64,000 bases of DNA, taken from the NCBI GenBank assembly GCA_037447655.1, contig JBBHKE010000967.1:541000-604999 (forward strand), in the 5' to 3' direction. Within the stretch, counting starts at the first letter, position 1. Every line of letters begins with the position of its first letter. The notes below the pieces were generated by a model. The model was not told the DNA's origin. It saw only the letters and a list, made by a program, of their open reading frames with translations, and made no database searches. Shown piece by piece: positions 44,254-55,355 of the stretch. The position numbers and the translations under genes were made by a program. This stretch comes from Zygnema cylindricum. Taxonomy: Eukaryota; Streptophyta; Zygnematophyceae; Zygnematales; Zygnemataceae.

Positions 44254-45923
44254 GCCTTCTCAACATAAAGATTTATAAAGATTTTCTCCTCGGTATTGAG
44301 TGGTGAACAGTTGGTGAATGGAGAGCTATGAGCTGTTATCATCTATTCAAGCTTGTTTGAGGGCGTAGGTTTTTGTATTGATCAATCTTGGTGGAACGTG
44401 TATCAATGTCATCTGATCCCTGTCAGTGATGGTTTGTAGATACTGTGCTCTTATAAAGCCGCGAGAATTGGTACAAAAATGGCAGCGATATATGCGAATT
44501 TGTGGGTATTTAGTTATTTTTTGGAGTGTTAGTTGACAGTGTTAGCACAAGTTGACGCTAATTTTTTTTGCGCCATTTAATCAGTTGGTCTCAGCCGTAG
44601 TCCGAAAGTATCTTCTTTTTACTTTATTTTAGAGCAGAATACTCCGGCCTTTGAGGGCTCGATAAAGGCCGAGTTGAGTCACAGATTACAAAGTATTGCT
44701 GTATAGTAAAAGATATCTCACTGTAATGCACACAGCAGGTGTTGCTTGTTGATTGATATTCTCTATCCACGTGTTGTTTTCCTTATTGCTTTTCATGTTT
44801 TCCCATATCTGGAGGATTCCATAAATGTTAGCTGATCCGGGACTTTTTCTATGGTTTAAAGTTCTTGTCCTATGGGTTTTTTTGTGCTCTTGGTTATTTG
44901 TAATTTGGTTCTTTGTGATTGATGCTCCTATGTTTTGTCTTTTATTCCACTCCTGTTCTCGGATGGTTTGACACTTCACACTCTATATTAAGTTTTTTGT
45001 ATTTGCCCGAAGCAATTGTCAGTTTTTTGTCATATTTTGCCATAATCCTTGTTTACTACACATTTGATATTTTAGGACTACTAAACGAGAGTCTTTTGTC
45101 ATAGTGACTAATTTGTTAAGTTGTAAACTGGTATTCACTACAGTGGGAACTCATGCAGGAACACCACTTGCAATCCTGAACCAATTACCAAGAAATCACA
45201 TGCAAACTTATTTACAACATGCCATGTGCACAAACATTGGGTTTCTCATTCTTTATACTATCCAGAGTCCATAAGTTCCAACCACTGATTGCGGTGTATC
45301 AAGAAATTTAGGGACTGCAAATGTTACATCCTCAATCACATCCAATTTTCATAACAATTTTTAGTTTTCTTTAGGACCCCGCATGAGACATTCATCAAAA
45401 CATGATAAAAAATTGTATCACCTCTGATTTTCAAGTCCAAGCAGGCATAGTCTTCACAGGCAGCCGAAAAAAGAGCACACCAATGTGACCAGTGTCACAG
45501 ACAAAGCCATAGAAGTGACCAGCCTGACCGTGAAAAGTGAACCGCCACAGTACAGCCAGTGACATTTCATCAAAGCTTCACTTGTTCAAGCCATTGCCAT
45601 TGGAAAGAAACTTTTGTATGATAGTTTATAATATGCTATCACAGAACTTAAGAATTTTGGCATCAATCTCCATTCTGCAGAGCTCTTGGCCAAAACCTAT
45701 CTCATTAGTAGAGAACCCTTATTGTTCAAAGGAACAGGGGAAAAAATTACGAGCAGTTTACATGCCCAATCAAATATAGCGATAAAGGTTATTTACTGAT
45801 GACAGGGACCTCGTGACAAAAAAAAGTCGCAGTGTTTTGCTGGTTCTTGAACCCATGACAGGGCAATCCATAAGGGACAAAAATTATACTGAAAAGTTTA
45901 CTTCAGTTCTCTCATTCCTGGTT
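44254..45923. other. Fibrillin 3' flank and intergenic sequence
   Basis: The fibrillin 3' UTR must begin here, but no clear polyadenylation signal decides its end. Short frames on both strands lack support. The space separates convergent genes (fibrillin plus, OEP7-like minus). Confidence 0.4.
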
Positions 45924-46150
45924 TTAATCATCGTCATCGTCATCATATCCCGTCTTCGTCCCATTGACGGAACTCTTCATTATATGTGCAGTCCACCAAA
46001 TAAGTCCAATGCCGATAATGATGACCAGAATATCCTTAACGTTGCTTCGTTCCTCTGAAGCTTTTCTGGAAGCTCCCATGCCTCCTATACTGCTTTTATA
46101 ATAAAGAAATGAATCCAGGGCTTGTTCCTTACTACCTGCAAACTCCAAAC
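45924..46150 (-). other. Open frame with a membrane segment, downstream of the OEP7-like gene
   Basis: In a different frame from the OEP7-like gene, about 71 codons encode KDILVIIIGIGLIWWTAHI, a plausible transmembrane helix, and end in a run of six Asp. It has no ATG of its own at its 5' end. It could be an exon joined by alternative splicing (TTTGCAG precedes it), a separate small gene, or chance 3' UTR. Confidence 0.25.
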
Positions 46151-46336
46151 TCAAACGACAGAATAATCTGATCCTGTGTCAGGTTTTCCCTTTAATGGAT
46201 TTGTTGGATCATCATTATCAGTTGCCATAAAGCTTCTAGCTGATTGTAAACATGGTTTGCAAGCTAACTCAATGGCACACCAGCCAAAACCAATAGCTCC
46301 TACGACGGAAATTACTGTAATAGAAATAGGATCCAT
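46151..46336 (-). CDS. OEP7-like small chloroplast outer-envelope protein
   Basis: A 61-aa, intronless protein. Residues 6-25 form one hydrophobic helix (SVVGAIGFGWCAIELA), followed at once by basic and Pro residues (CKPCLQSAR) and an acidic tail with DDPTNP. The same order, GW-AIE-A-KP-L then a DPT motif, is found in the plant outer envelope protein OEP7, a signal-anchored protein of about 64 aa inserted in the plastid outer membrane without a cleaved transit peptide. Length and motif spacing agree well. The assignment rests on remembered family features without alignment. Transcription is convergent with the fibrillin gene. Confidence 0.7.
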   Translation of the reverse strand: MDPISITVISVVGAIGFGWCAIELACKPCLQSARSFMATDNDDPTNPLKGKPDTGSDYSVV

Positions 46337-46842
46337 TTCTATGATCTATTAGGTTTCCTAAAACGATTCTTTCAAGCAAACTAAAACTTTTTGTTTTTCT
46401 TTCTCTTAAGTTGCGTGAGTACCTGGAAACTTAAGTATATATGGTGTATTACTCCCTTTTCTTTCTTGCTCCACACTGGTTGAATATTGCTAACTGGTTG
46501 ATTTTCTTTCTTCCAACCGACCATGACACGTTGTCATGCCGTAACAATCCACGTGTGAGACTGCGGATTGTCCTCAGTTCACGGGAAAAGGAATCTGTAC
46601 TTTGAATAAAGAAGATGCCAGTTCTCTGCAATCTTTTGCCTTTCTCGGCTTTCTATGTTCAAGTTACCGTTTCATGTCAAACTTCGAAAGACCAAGTAAC
46701 CCAATCAGATCATTCGAAACATCGACTATAGGTTTTAGGATAGTGTTATGTATCGAGCTTTTTTCCGGCACGATATTTCCGATGTTCGAATATATCGATT
46801 TTTGAACGGCATAGATGGCCGATGTATTCTCTTGCCTCTTGG
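46337..46842. other. OEP7-like gene upstream region with a G-like remnant
   Basis: It should contain the promoter of the minus-strand gene; no element is certain. At about 46740 TAGTGTTATGTATCGAGC resembles a G-family left end and is followed by a short ATATATCGAT stretch. Confidence 0.4.
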
Positions 46843-47300
46843 AAGGGGTCGCAAACGGTTAACCGAAACTGTAACCGACCGTTAACCGACCGCCCGCGTC
46901 GGATCTGGAGCGGATTCGGTTGCCAAATTTGGGGGGTCGGGCGGATTCGGGCGGGTGATTCACGAAAAAAAAAAACGGTTACGCTCGGGTAAGCAAAAAA
47001 CGAAAAAAAATAAAGGTTTTGTACTGTCCATACTATCCAACATTATTGTACTTTGTACTCTTGATATTGTGGAAGGTACAAGGGAGATGTACCACTAACT
47101 TTGTACATATTCGGGTACGGGCGGGCAGGGGTAGTCGCGAGAAATTGATTTTCGGTTAACTTTTTTTTTCGTAAACGCGTTTCGGGTAACGGGTAACAAT
47201 TTTGGAGCGTGACATAACCCGGTCGGGCGTCGGGTACTCATATTTAAAAAAAAAAAACGGTAGGTTTCGGTTATCTAAATTGTTGACTTTTGCGACCTTG
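46843..47300. mobile_element. H2: Mutator-like non-autonomous element with 9-bp duplication
   Basis: Ends AAGGGGTCGCAAACGG and CTTTTGCGACCTT. A perfect 9-bp target duplication GCCTCTTGG lies at 46834-46842 and 47301-47309. The 458-bp interior has repeated GTTAACCGACCG units and shares sequence with H1. No transposase frame. Confidence 0.8.
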
Positions 47301-47339
47301 CCTCTTGGTAAATTGTATGTTTTTTATATGGTGTGTTTT

Positions 47340-47850
47340 GAAGTGTTGTGTATCGGGTCAAAAATTATCGAAATAAGACAGCTACGGAAAATTATCGGTT
47401 ATCGAACGGTGAGGTGGTCCCGTTATATCCCTCCGAAACTAACAAATGTTTTATTGTCGATAAGTGTACAAAATATAGTATACTACATCATACTACTTTA
47501 TACAATATTGTATTTTTTTTTCATATTATATAGTGTGACATGGCACGTATGATAAGAGATTGCAAAAAGACAAAATCGCAAAAAAAAGAGGTACACTAAC
47601 TATTTATTGAAAAGGGGGAGATGTACCACTACACAGCTCATCATTATTAATGATATTAAGTCGGTACTATTTATAGCAAAAAATCACAAAATAGAGTTAA
47701 CAACATTATTTGAAATCGTGGACTACAACCTGCCACGTCTCCTTGCATTAAATAGTACTATAAATTATAAGTTCGCATTAACACATATAAATCTTTAACG
47801 CTAATAATAATGAACGGTGTAATTTTGTACTTATTCGGGTACGGGTAGTC
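47340..47850. other. G-like remnant and unassigned sequence
   Basis: AAGTGTTGTGTATCGGG at 47342 resembles a G left end and is followed by TATCGGTTATCGAACGGTG. An M-like right end (TAATGAACGGTGTAA) lies near 47815. Boundaries cannot be set. Confidence 0.4.
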
Positions 47851-48268
47851 GCGGGAAATCGAGTTTTAGTAAACTTTTATTTTAGTGAACGCGTATCGGG
47901 TAACGGGTAACTAGCGTGACATAACCCAGTGGGGTTTCGGCCTTTCGGGTGTTCAAATTTTGAAAAAAAAAAAATTGTCGGTTTCGGGTATCTAGAATTT
48001 TGACTTTTGCAACCTCTGCCTCATAAAGGTTTCTTTAGTTGGGTATAGTTTGAGGGTTTAGCGTCTAGGTTAGTTTGTAGTGTTTCCACAGTTTGGTTTT
48101 GTTGTACTTGCTTTCTTTCTTTCCTTTTAGGCTTTTCACTCATTTTTGTTGTGTTTAGTCCTTTAGGATTTTGATCTTTAACCTTTGTTGGTCATCAATA
48201 CTTTTTAGTGACAATCATGTTTTGTACTTGATGGTATTACCATCGCATTCTTGGAAATAAAATCTTCT
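47851..48268 (+). repeat. Duplicated segment, copy 1
   Basis: GCGGGAAATCGAGTTTTAG onward is almost identical over about 418 bp to 49682-50098, with only scattered substitutions and small indels. It contains an H-like arm and the dispersed repeat I. Confidence 0.9.
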
Positions 48269-49055
48269 TCTACCGCAAAAAGTTTGTTGAAGAATGTGTG
48301 TGCCGTGACGCCTCCACCACCATGCATCGTCATCCGGAATTTGTTGCACCTGCTTTCCTCAAATTTCCGCATAGAGGTTTCACTCGTACAGATTTTGATT
48401 TTTTTACGAAAATGCGTTGTTGTTCAAATTGTGCGACTTTTTCCTTTTTTCCGATTGAAACTTATTATTCGTGACTGTTGAAAAAATCGGAAAAATTCGA
48501 GATGTACTTTCTGTCCGGTAAACTGAACGGTTAATTTACGGAAACTGTACGGTATTTTACGATAAATGTCTGATTATGTACGGTAAATATACGGACTTTG
48601 ACGAAAAGATATGTTGCACTTCGTAGTAATTTCTGTCCGGTAAACTGAACATAAATTTTAAGCAAATGTACGAAATTGTACCAAAAATGTACGGATTATT
48701 ATGAAAAGATACAAAAAATGTACGAAAAATGTAGAAACTGCGGTACATGTAATATTCATTTTTGTTTACATGTACATTGTACGGCGATTGAGCAAGGAGG
48801 GAGAGGAGAGAGAGGAGAGAAGGGAGAGGTACGGAAGAAAATTCATTAGCGATTTTTTAAGATTTTTTCAAAACGTTCAATTCGTTCGTTACGTATAATT
48901 TGTCGCGATTGAATCATTCGCACTAAACGGTGTGAACAACTATGGTTTAAAACATCACGTTGATATAATAAATTCACCTCGTCGATATAGATTCGTATCC
49001 CATGTTATAACCCAATGTAATTCCTCGGTCTGAGAGCTCATGTTGTACAATACAG
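48269..49055. other. Intergenic with a purine tract
   Basis: A GGAGA-type tract lies at 48793-48829. The rest is AT-rich with many CGTAC/GTACG words. No gene seen. Confidence 0.4.
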
Positions 49056-49057
49056 TA

Positions 49058-49613
49058 CACCGCCAATCGCTATTAGCGTAGTGTAGTGTACGCTAATCTC
49101 GTCCCGCTTTTTTTTTTAATTCTCAAATAGCGTAGCTTATTCTATTTTTTTCTTTACGCCATTTAGAGTTTTTTTCCAAGCACCGTACAAAATGAAAGTA
49201 CTTTGTCCTTCAAACAATGTGGTGTACGGTACGTGTTATACCGTACAAAATTGTACTTTTTTAAGTGAAAAAGTATAATTAATGAGTTTTAGTAGCCGTG
49301 GACGCATGAGAACATGCTCTCTAAAAAGGGATAAAATCGGGTTGTCAAATATCACGTTCGCACATATTCGTCCAACAACCACGTTTCGACCGTGTGAACG
49401 TACGATTTGTGTACGATTTGTCAGATTTTGCACAAGAACATATATTAGTGTGAGCATGTTTGCGACAGACATTTATTTTTTTCATAGACCCAAATTAGAA
49501 TTATTAAACAATTAGAATGTATGTTCAAAATTTTCAAATTCTTAATTAGCGTAAACCACGGTAATTATTCCTATACGCTAAAGAAACTTCTACGCTAATA
49601 GCGATTGGCGGTG
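49058..49613. mobile_element. M6: intact Stowaway-like MITE
   Basis: Ends CACCGCCAATCGCTATTAGC and GCTAATAGCGATTGGCGGTG are perfect inverted repeats with TA on both sides (49056-49057, 49614-49615). At 556 bp it is the cleanest M copy in the window. Confidence 0.9.
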
Positions 49614-49664
49614 TAGTTTAACCGTTTTACCGGGGAGTGATCCAAAATTGCATTTTCGTACTTC

Positions 49665-49682
49665 GGGGGGGGGGGGGGGGGG
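49665..49682 (+). repeat. Poly-G run of 18
   Basis: An uninterrupted G run exactly at the left boundary of the second duplicated segment. Confidence 0.95.
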
Positions 49683-50098
49683 CGGGAAATCGAGTTTTAG
49701 TAAACTTTTATTTTAGTGAACGCGTATCGGGTAACGGGTAACTAGCGTGACATAACCCAGTGGGGTTTCGGCCTTTCGGGTGTTCAAATTTTGAAAAAAA
49801 AAAAATTGTCGGTTTCGGGTATCTAGAATTTTGACTTTTGCAACCTCTGCCTCATAAAGGTTTCTTTAGTTGGGTATAGTTTGAGAGTTTAGCGTCTAGG
49901 TTAGTTTGTAGTGTTTCCACAGTTTGATTTTGTTGTACTTGCTTTCTTTCTTTCCTTTTAGGCTTTTCACGCATTATTGTTGTGTTTTTAGTCCTAAAGG
50001 ATTTTGGTCTTTTACCTTTGTTGGTCATCACTACTTTTTAGTGACAATCATGTTTTGTACTTTGATGGTATTACCATCTCGTTCTTGGAAACAAAATC
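49682..50098 (+). repeat. Duplicated segment, copy 2
   Basis: Second copy of 47851-48268 in the same orientation, starting directly after the poly-G run. Confidence 0.9.
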
Positions 50099-50138
50099 TG
50101 TTTTTTTTCTGCCTTATGCTCGTTCGGCTGAGAATGTA

Positions 50139-50692
50139 CACCGTGAATCGTTATTAGACTATAGAAATTATTAGTATCAATAATAAATTAGTGTCATCGA
50201 TTCTAATTTGCGTATCAATACCGTTATGAAAAAAATGTTTAATTGTAATTTCTCTATAACGTTGATTTAGGTATTCAGAATCCGCCGTCATTACATACAC
50301 GTTAAAATAGGTAGAAGTACAAAATCTGACAATTCGTACCACGTCGCGTACTTTCAGTGTAGTTAATCCATAATTATATTTTGGGTTAGCGAACGCGTTT
50401 GTCGCAAACTCGACTCCACGTTTATTTTAAGCGCAGTTCTATATGCGACGAACATAAGTTAACTACAATTTCCGTACGATTTTCGGTAATGAAGTACAGT
50501 TTTGTACCAGCAAACTCATTCCGTACACCACACTATTCATGAAATAAGTACGAAAATTCCATTGACGCTAATTCACAAGAACCGTAATTAACGTCAAGGA
50601 TAAAATAGAATCAGTCACTGTATTTCGGGTATCAATGTCAAAATTTTGGGGCGCCGATATAGAGTACATAAGTATAATAACGATTCACGGTG
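50139..50692. mobile_element. M7: Stowaway-like MITE upstream of the telobox-Myb gene
   Basis: Ends CACCGTGAATCGTTATTAG and ATAATAACGATTCACGGTG, TA on the left and TG on the right. It ends about 250 bp before the start codon at 50940, so it lies in the promoter region. Confidence 0.85.
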
Positions 50693-50939
50693 TGGCTTTT
50701 ATTTTTGGCTAACAATAACACACGGTGTTGCAGAACTTTACCCCCCCCGGCCCCCCGCATTGACCGTACGCATGACGCAAAACAAATGAAAAACGATTTT
50801 GTTTAACTTTAGCCAGAGTCTGCCATCTCCTTCCTAATATTTGCTGCTTGTTCCTGTCATTGTACTCAGTATCATTTTCTCTTACGATCACAGGAGTCAG
50901 AAAATCTTAAGAACGCAATTTGCCCTTGTCATAGTAGTC

Positions 50940-53900
50940 ATGACTTCCATAGATACTTCTGAAGATGAACTCTTCCTGTTTTGGGATCATATATTGCGTT
51001 ACGTATCCTCATACCCCTGTCTTAAGCAACTGCTTTTAGAGTTACCACCGCCAAAATGTTTAACTTTAGAACGTCTCGTTACTCTTAGGGATCTGCAATA
51101 TCGTTATATTAATCATGGAATTGATGTGTCGATCTTGGCGACTTTGGAGAAGTTAAGAACAATGAGTGGAACCAATTCAAAGTCCAAGTTTGCCATGTTC
51201 CTGAAACCAGAGAGTGTCTCAGATTCAGAATCACAACCGAGTAAGAAGCGTTGGTTTCAACTTCAGTTAGCCGTTGCTCGTGAAGCTGTTTTGTACTATC
51301 TGCGGAAGGACGAGTATGGAGGTTTTTCGGAGTGTGTATCTCTCTTTCGGAGAAAAAAACGCTATTTTCGCGAGATGGACGAGTCTCAAGAAAAAGAATT
51401 TAATGATTCTTGTGAAGAATTTGCTGAGGCACTTGACAACAATGAGTATTGTCAGGATTTAATCAAAAAGTATCCGCTGGCACAGTGTAAGAAGCTGCTT
51501 GAATCATTTATTGCTTCAGAATGGAAAAGGACTGGCGATTCATTCCTGAAACGTGCTGCTCGTGATGTTGAAGAAGGTCGTTACAGACCTCCTAGTGCTT
51601 TCAATATGATACAGGAATGGCCAGAAGGAGCACAGGATTGGAGTCCTTCGCTAGACATAATCCCTAAACAGATTGGGCCAGGGATACTCCCTTGTTCTAG
51701 TGGATCATCTTTCAGTTTTGGTAAGGGTAGTCAGAGGAATCAACCTATGGAACATTCACCCATGGGTCGGTCATTTCCCAGTCGGAGTGTTTTACCTGAC
51801 CTCCCGAAAGTTACTGCAGAAGAAATCCAGTTTGCTTATCCTGGGTCGCCTACTGTTTTAAACGAACCTGAAGGACCGGAAGAGACACCCCATCCTAACA
51901 TCAGTAGAAAGCGTGAATGTTTGATATCCAGCCCCCCATATGGCAATGGCATTGAAGGACTGTCGCGAGTTCCTGCACCTCCTTGGGCAGACAAGGCATC
52001 ACAATCTGTTTCCCTTGAAGGAAGAACAAGGACAACTGGAGGTGATGAAAGACGTAAGGAAAAAGATGCCCCCTGCCAAAAAATCCGACGCAAATCAATG
52101 GCACATTTGGTTGAGAAGAGCGATCAACAAGCTTTTGGAAGCGTGCAGGATCAGGGAGGAGGCATGATCGAGACACCGATTGCATTGGCCGATCTCCGCA
52201 ATTCTTCTTCACAACTAAGGAATATGGGAGTCGACCCTCTTCCTGAAGCTCTGAATTTTGCGGACCAGGCTCTCAGAAATACTCATCAACCTGGGCATGA
52301 ACGGAGGCAAGAAGAAAAGATGGATACAGCTCGAGGGGATGGGTTTCATTCTACCACCTCACACGTTCAAGCAGATGCATGTCCTGAGTTCGGAATGCCC
52401 TTAAATGATACAGGCGCTCCATCTGTTGTTCAGAGGGAGTCTGTTACACATCAAACAGAGGAGAATGGACATTCTCTTCGACCAAGGGTTATTCACGGTC
52501 AACCTACATCTACTAGTGCTCCAAATATTTCATTAAATCGGAAGCCATCGGCTCGTCAGGATCATGTACGTTTTGAACGGTGCTTGACGGACTTGATTTG
52601 GCCATTGTCGACCTATTTCATTAACTCTCAATTCAACGCTATGTCCGTTCAAGCCCAAATTGCCATGCTGTATGTCAAGTTGTCAACACACTTCAATCAG
52701 ACTCGTTCATTTTTTTTCCTTTTTGCTTGAACATGAACAGTTTTTCCATGCAAATTCTCAGCTTGATTGGTGTTTGTAGATCTTCAGTTTCCTATGTTTG
52801 TAATGAGGGTATTTTCTTTTGGTGTACAAAAGTAAATACATGTTCCAATTATTTCACAAAAATTTCACTTTTTCATGCAATCAGCTGGGCTGGTCTTCTT
52901 CTCTTATACCGAAGTCCAAATTTTATTGGTTTTTTATAAAGACTTAGTTGTTTACTCTCATTCTCGAGCTCATGTAACTTTTGTGTCCTTTGTGTTCCGC
53001 GTTTCTTTACTGTTTATTTCGTGACCCCAATTTATGTGCTACCCTTTTCGATTGAAATAAGTAGTCGTATAAATACTATAACCCTACGTGTACTCGTCTT
53101 AGAAGGTTCATCCCTTTTTCCTCATTCACCCGGGCACCCTGCATTGGCCCGGCACAGCCGGACGGATGGATGTTGTCTTGTCCAATGAATAAATCCTTTT
53201 AAGGCTTAACTTTGCTGATTCACTTTACTGGGGCATCAGTGGGATTCGGAAGGGGAAGTCGATATCAATGAGGAGCCTCCACCTCGTTATCAAGCGTCCA
53301 CCCGGCGTCAATTCTCTCCACTTGAGAAAGAAAGAGAGTCTCCTCCTCGAGCAAATACAGTGAGGAACCGGTTGCAGGTCCGGCGTAAGAACAGAGCTTG
53401 GAGCTTACAGGAAATTAAATGTCTCAAAGACGGTGTAACAATGTGAGTGCTTTTTGCAAAGTAAAGCTCTTGTTTGACCTGCCACTTCTTAGCTTTTTTT
53501 GTGATTTTCTGGCATTCGTCTTGTCGAGGAAGTTTTGACATTCTAGTATCAACAATGTCATGAAGAATTGAGCGCTCGGTTGGTGGCCAGTAAATGTTTT
53601 TGTTTCATCTTGTTCGCCTATTATGAAGTATCCTAGAAAGGGATTGCACTGTCTCATTTCTTGCTACCTTTCTTGCCTTCTTTTACCAACATCTGGACTT
53701 AGATTAGGCCAGATATTTGTCATTGTTTACAATTTTCTTGTTTTTATGACTTATGAAAGCTGAAACTCAGGATCTGAACAATGCAAGATGCCAACCTGAA
53801 CTATGAAAACTGAGGTTTCCTGTTTAACATACCGTTTAACTCACTTAAAACAGATGGATGTTCATCATAAATAGGAAAATGCACTGAGCTTTTTTCTGTA

Positions 53901-55355
53901 AGATTGGCATTGTTTATGTCTGAGATTCCTCATAAATTCTGTGGGAAGTGATAGTCTATTCGGGCTTTCGAAGTCTTTTGAGTTTTGCTGGAATCAGCTT
54001 TAGGGCTTTTGTGGTGAGACTGTAGCACAGATTAGTACAGTGGAGCAAACATTCATTCGACTAGTATCGCCTGACCAATTGTATGCTCGAAGTTTCCCGC
54101 GGTTGGATGGTTCGCTATTCTGGACAGGCATGTTGATAAGGCTACGGTATTTAACGATTTGCCTTTCCAGTTTGTATCACGAAATTATTACAATTTTGAC
54201 GATCTTATGCTGGACTTCTTTTGGTTACTTGATTTTGTATTATAGCCTCAATGACGTGTGAAGGAATTTTGGCTTCTTAGATTTTGTTTTTTCTGGGTTA
54301 CAGAGAAGGAACAAAAAAAGGGCAAGTAGCGCTGGAATAAAAGTGACATCAAAATCTAATATCCAGTTTTTGGTTTATCGTAATCTCTACAACTTTGCTC
54401 TAATGTTTAACCTCCAGTAGTTCAAGTACACAGTTGAGAATACCGAGTACTGCTTTAGAAAAAATCTGAAGGGACTGGCATCCCTCAGTATTTGAATATT
54501 TGTTGAACCAAACCCTAGAATACAAGACACTTCCCCGTCTTAGTGTTAATTTTCTTTTAGTCACTTAAATCCACTTCCTCCATGCCCACTTTTCAAAGGT
54601 AAGAATCTAACCTTTCCGACACAACTTTTGGAGTATTAATCCCACAAGTGTGCACAGAGAAAAATGAGTCAAAATGTCAATAAAAACACGTTTAATTTCC
54701 TTTTTTTTCATCACTGTGCTTTGCATGTGCTGGACTCACAGATGTTTGTCGAAAATTCGCCACAAGGTATGTTATGCATTTTCATTATTGTGAATTTGGG
54801 ATCTTATCCTGGTTTTAATTTTACTCTGTGCTTGAGGCATGTAGGTTTGACCGGAAATGGAGAAGGATAAAGGAGCACTTTTCGGATGTCTTTTACGACC
54901 GCACCTATGTAAGTTGCTCCGCTACACTGCTCATCACTGCGAGAGTTAATCACTCTGATTCCAGTTACTGTTTTTTTGACCGGAAATCATTAATCAGTCT
55001 TGATAACTCTATTGAAGCAAGTGGCCCACGTCAAAAAGTAAAATTTAGTGAAGTTAATTCTAATAAATTGTTAACGCTAATAACTCACGAACTATAATAG
55101 TGATGGATGGTGTACTGCTTCCTGAATGTGTGGTGTTTTGGAGACCTAATGTTGATATATCGACATATGATTTGTAGAAAATAGAACCACCGGGATTAAT
55201 ACCAGCAATTCACTGGCTATTTTTGTTTATTGAAGGGAAAGTAAGAAGAGAGAGCGCAGATCAAGGCAAATTTCTAACTTATTTAGAATGTGGTATTGTG
55301 GCAGGTTGACCTCAAAGACAAGTACAGAAACTTGCAGAAGGTATCAGAAGTATGA
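50940..55355 (+). CDS. TRF-like telomere-repeat-binding protein with C-terminal telobox Myb domain, four exons
   Basis: Predicted 647-aa nuclear protein binding double-stranded telomeric repeats. Exons are 50940-52565, 53240-53442, 54845-54908 and 55305-55355. All introns are GT-AG and the frame is continuous. The C-terminal single Myb/SANT domain (about 590-645) reads RRKNRAWSLQEIKCLKDGVT, then MFDRKWRRIKEHFS, then VDLKDKYRNLQK. The last is the telobox, with Tyr where Trp is usual. Residues 5-210 are helical and may correspond to the weakly conserved TRFH-like/N-terminal domain of plant TRFL proteins (AREAVLYYLRKDEY). The middle is Ser/Pro-rich and disordered. The domain ends 4 residues before the stop; AAG-GTATCA at 55338-55346 could be another donor, so the C-terminus is provisional. 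An in-frame ATG at 50841 is less likely because it would add a hydrophobic leader. Confidence 0.85.
54925..55112. mobile_element. M8: degenerate M-like MITE in intron 3 of the telobox gene
   Basis: Left CACTGCTCATCACTGC and right TAGTGATGGATGGTG are imperfect inverted repeats with TA flanks. It begins about 16 bases after the exon 3 donor site. Confidence 0.4.

Noticed and set aside
44686-44979. Minus-strand 97-codon frame downstream of the fibrillin gene
   Set aside because: Asn/Lys/Thr-rich low-complexity composition, no motif, and it lies in the probable 3' flank of the convergent gene.
50841-50939. Upstream in-frame start of the telobox gene
   Set aside because: It would add a hydrophobic leader (LLVPVIVLSIIF) that does not suit a nuclear DNA-binding protein. 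The ATG at 50940 is followed by the acidic start typical of the rest of the domain.
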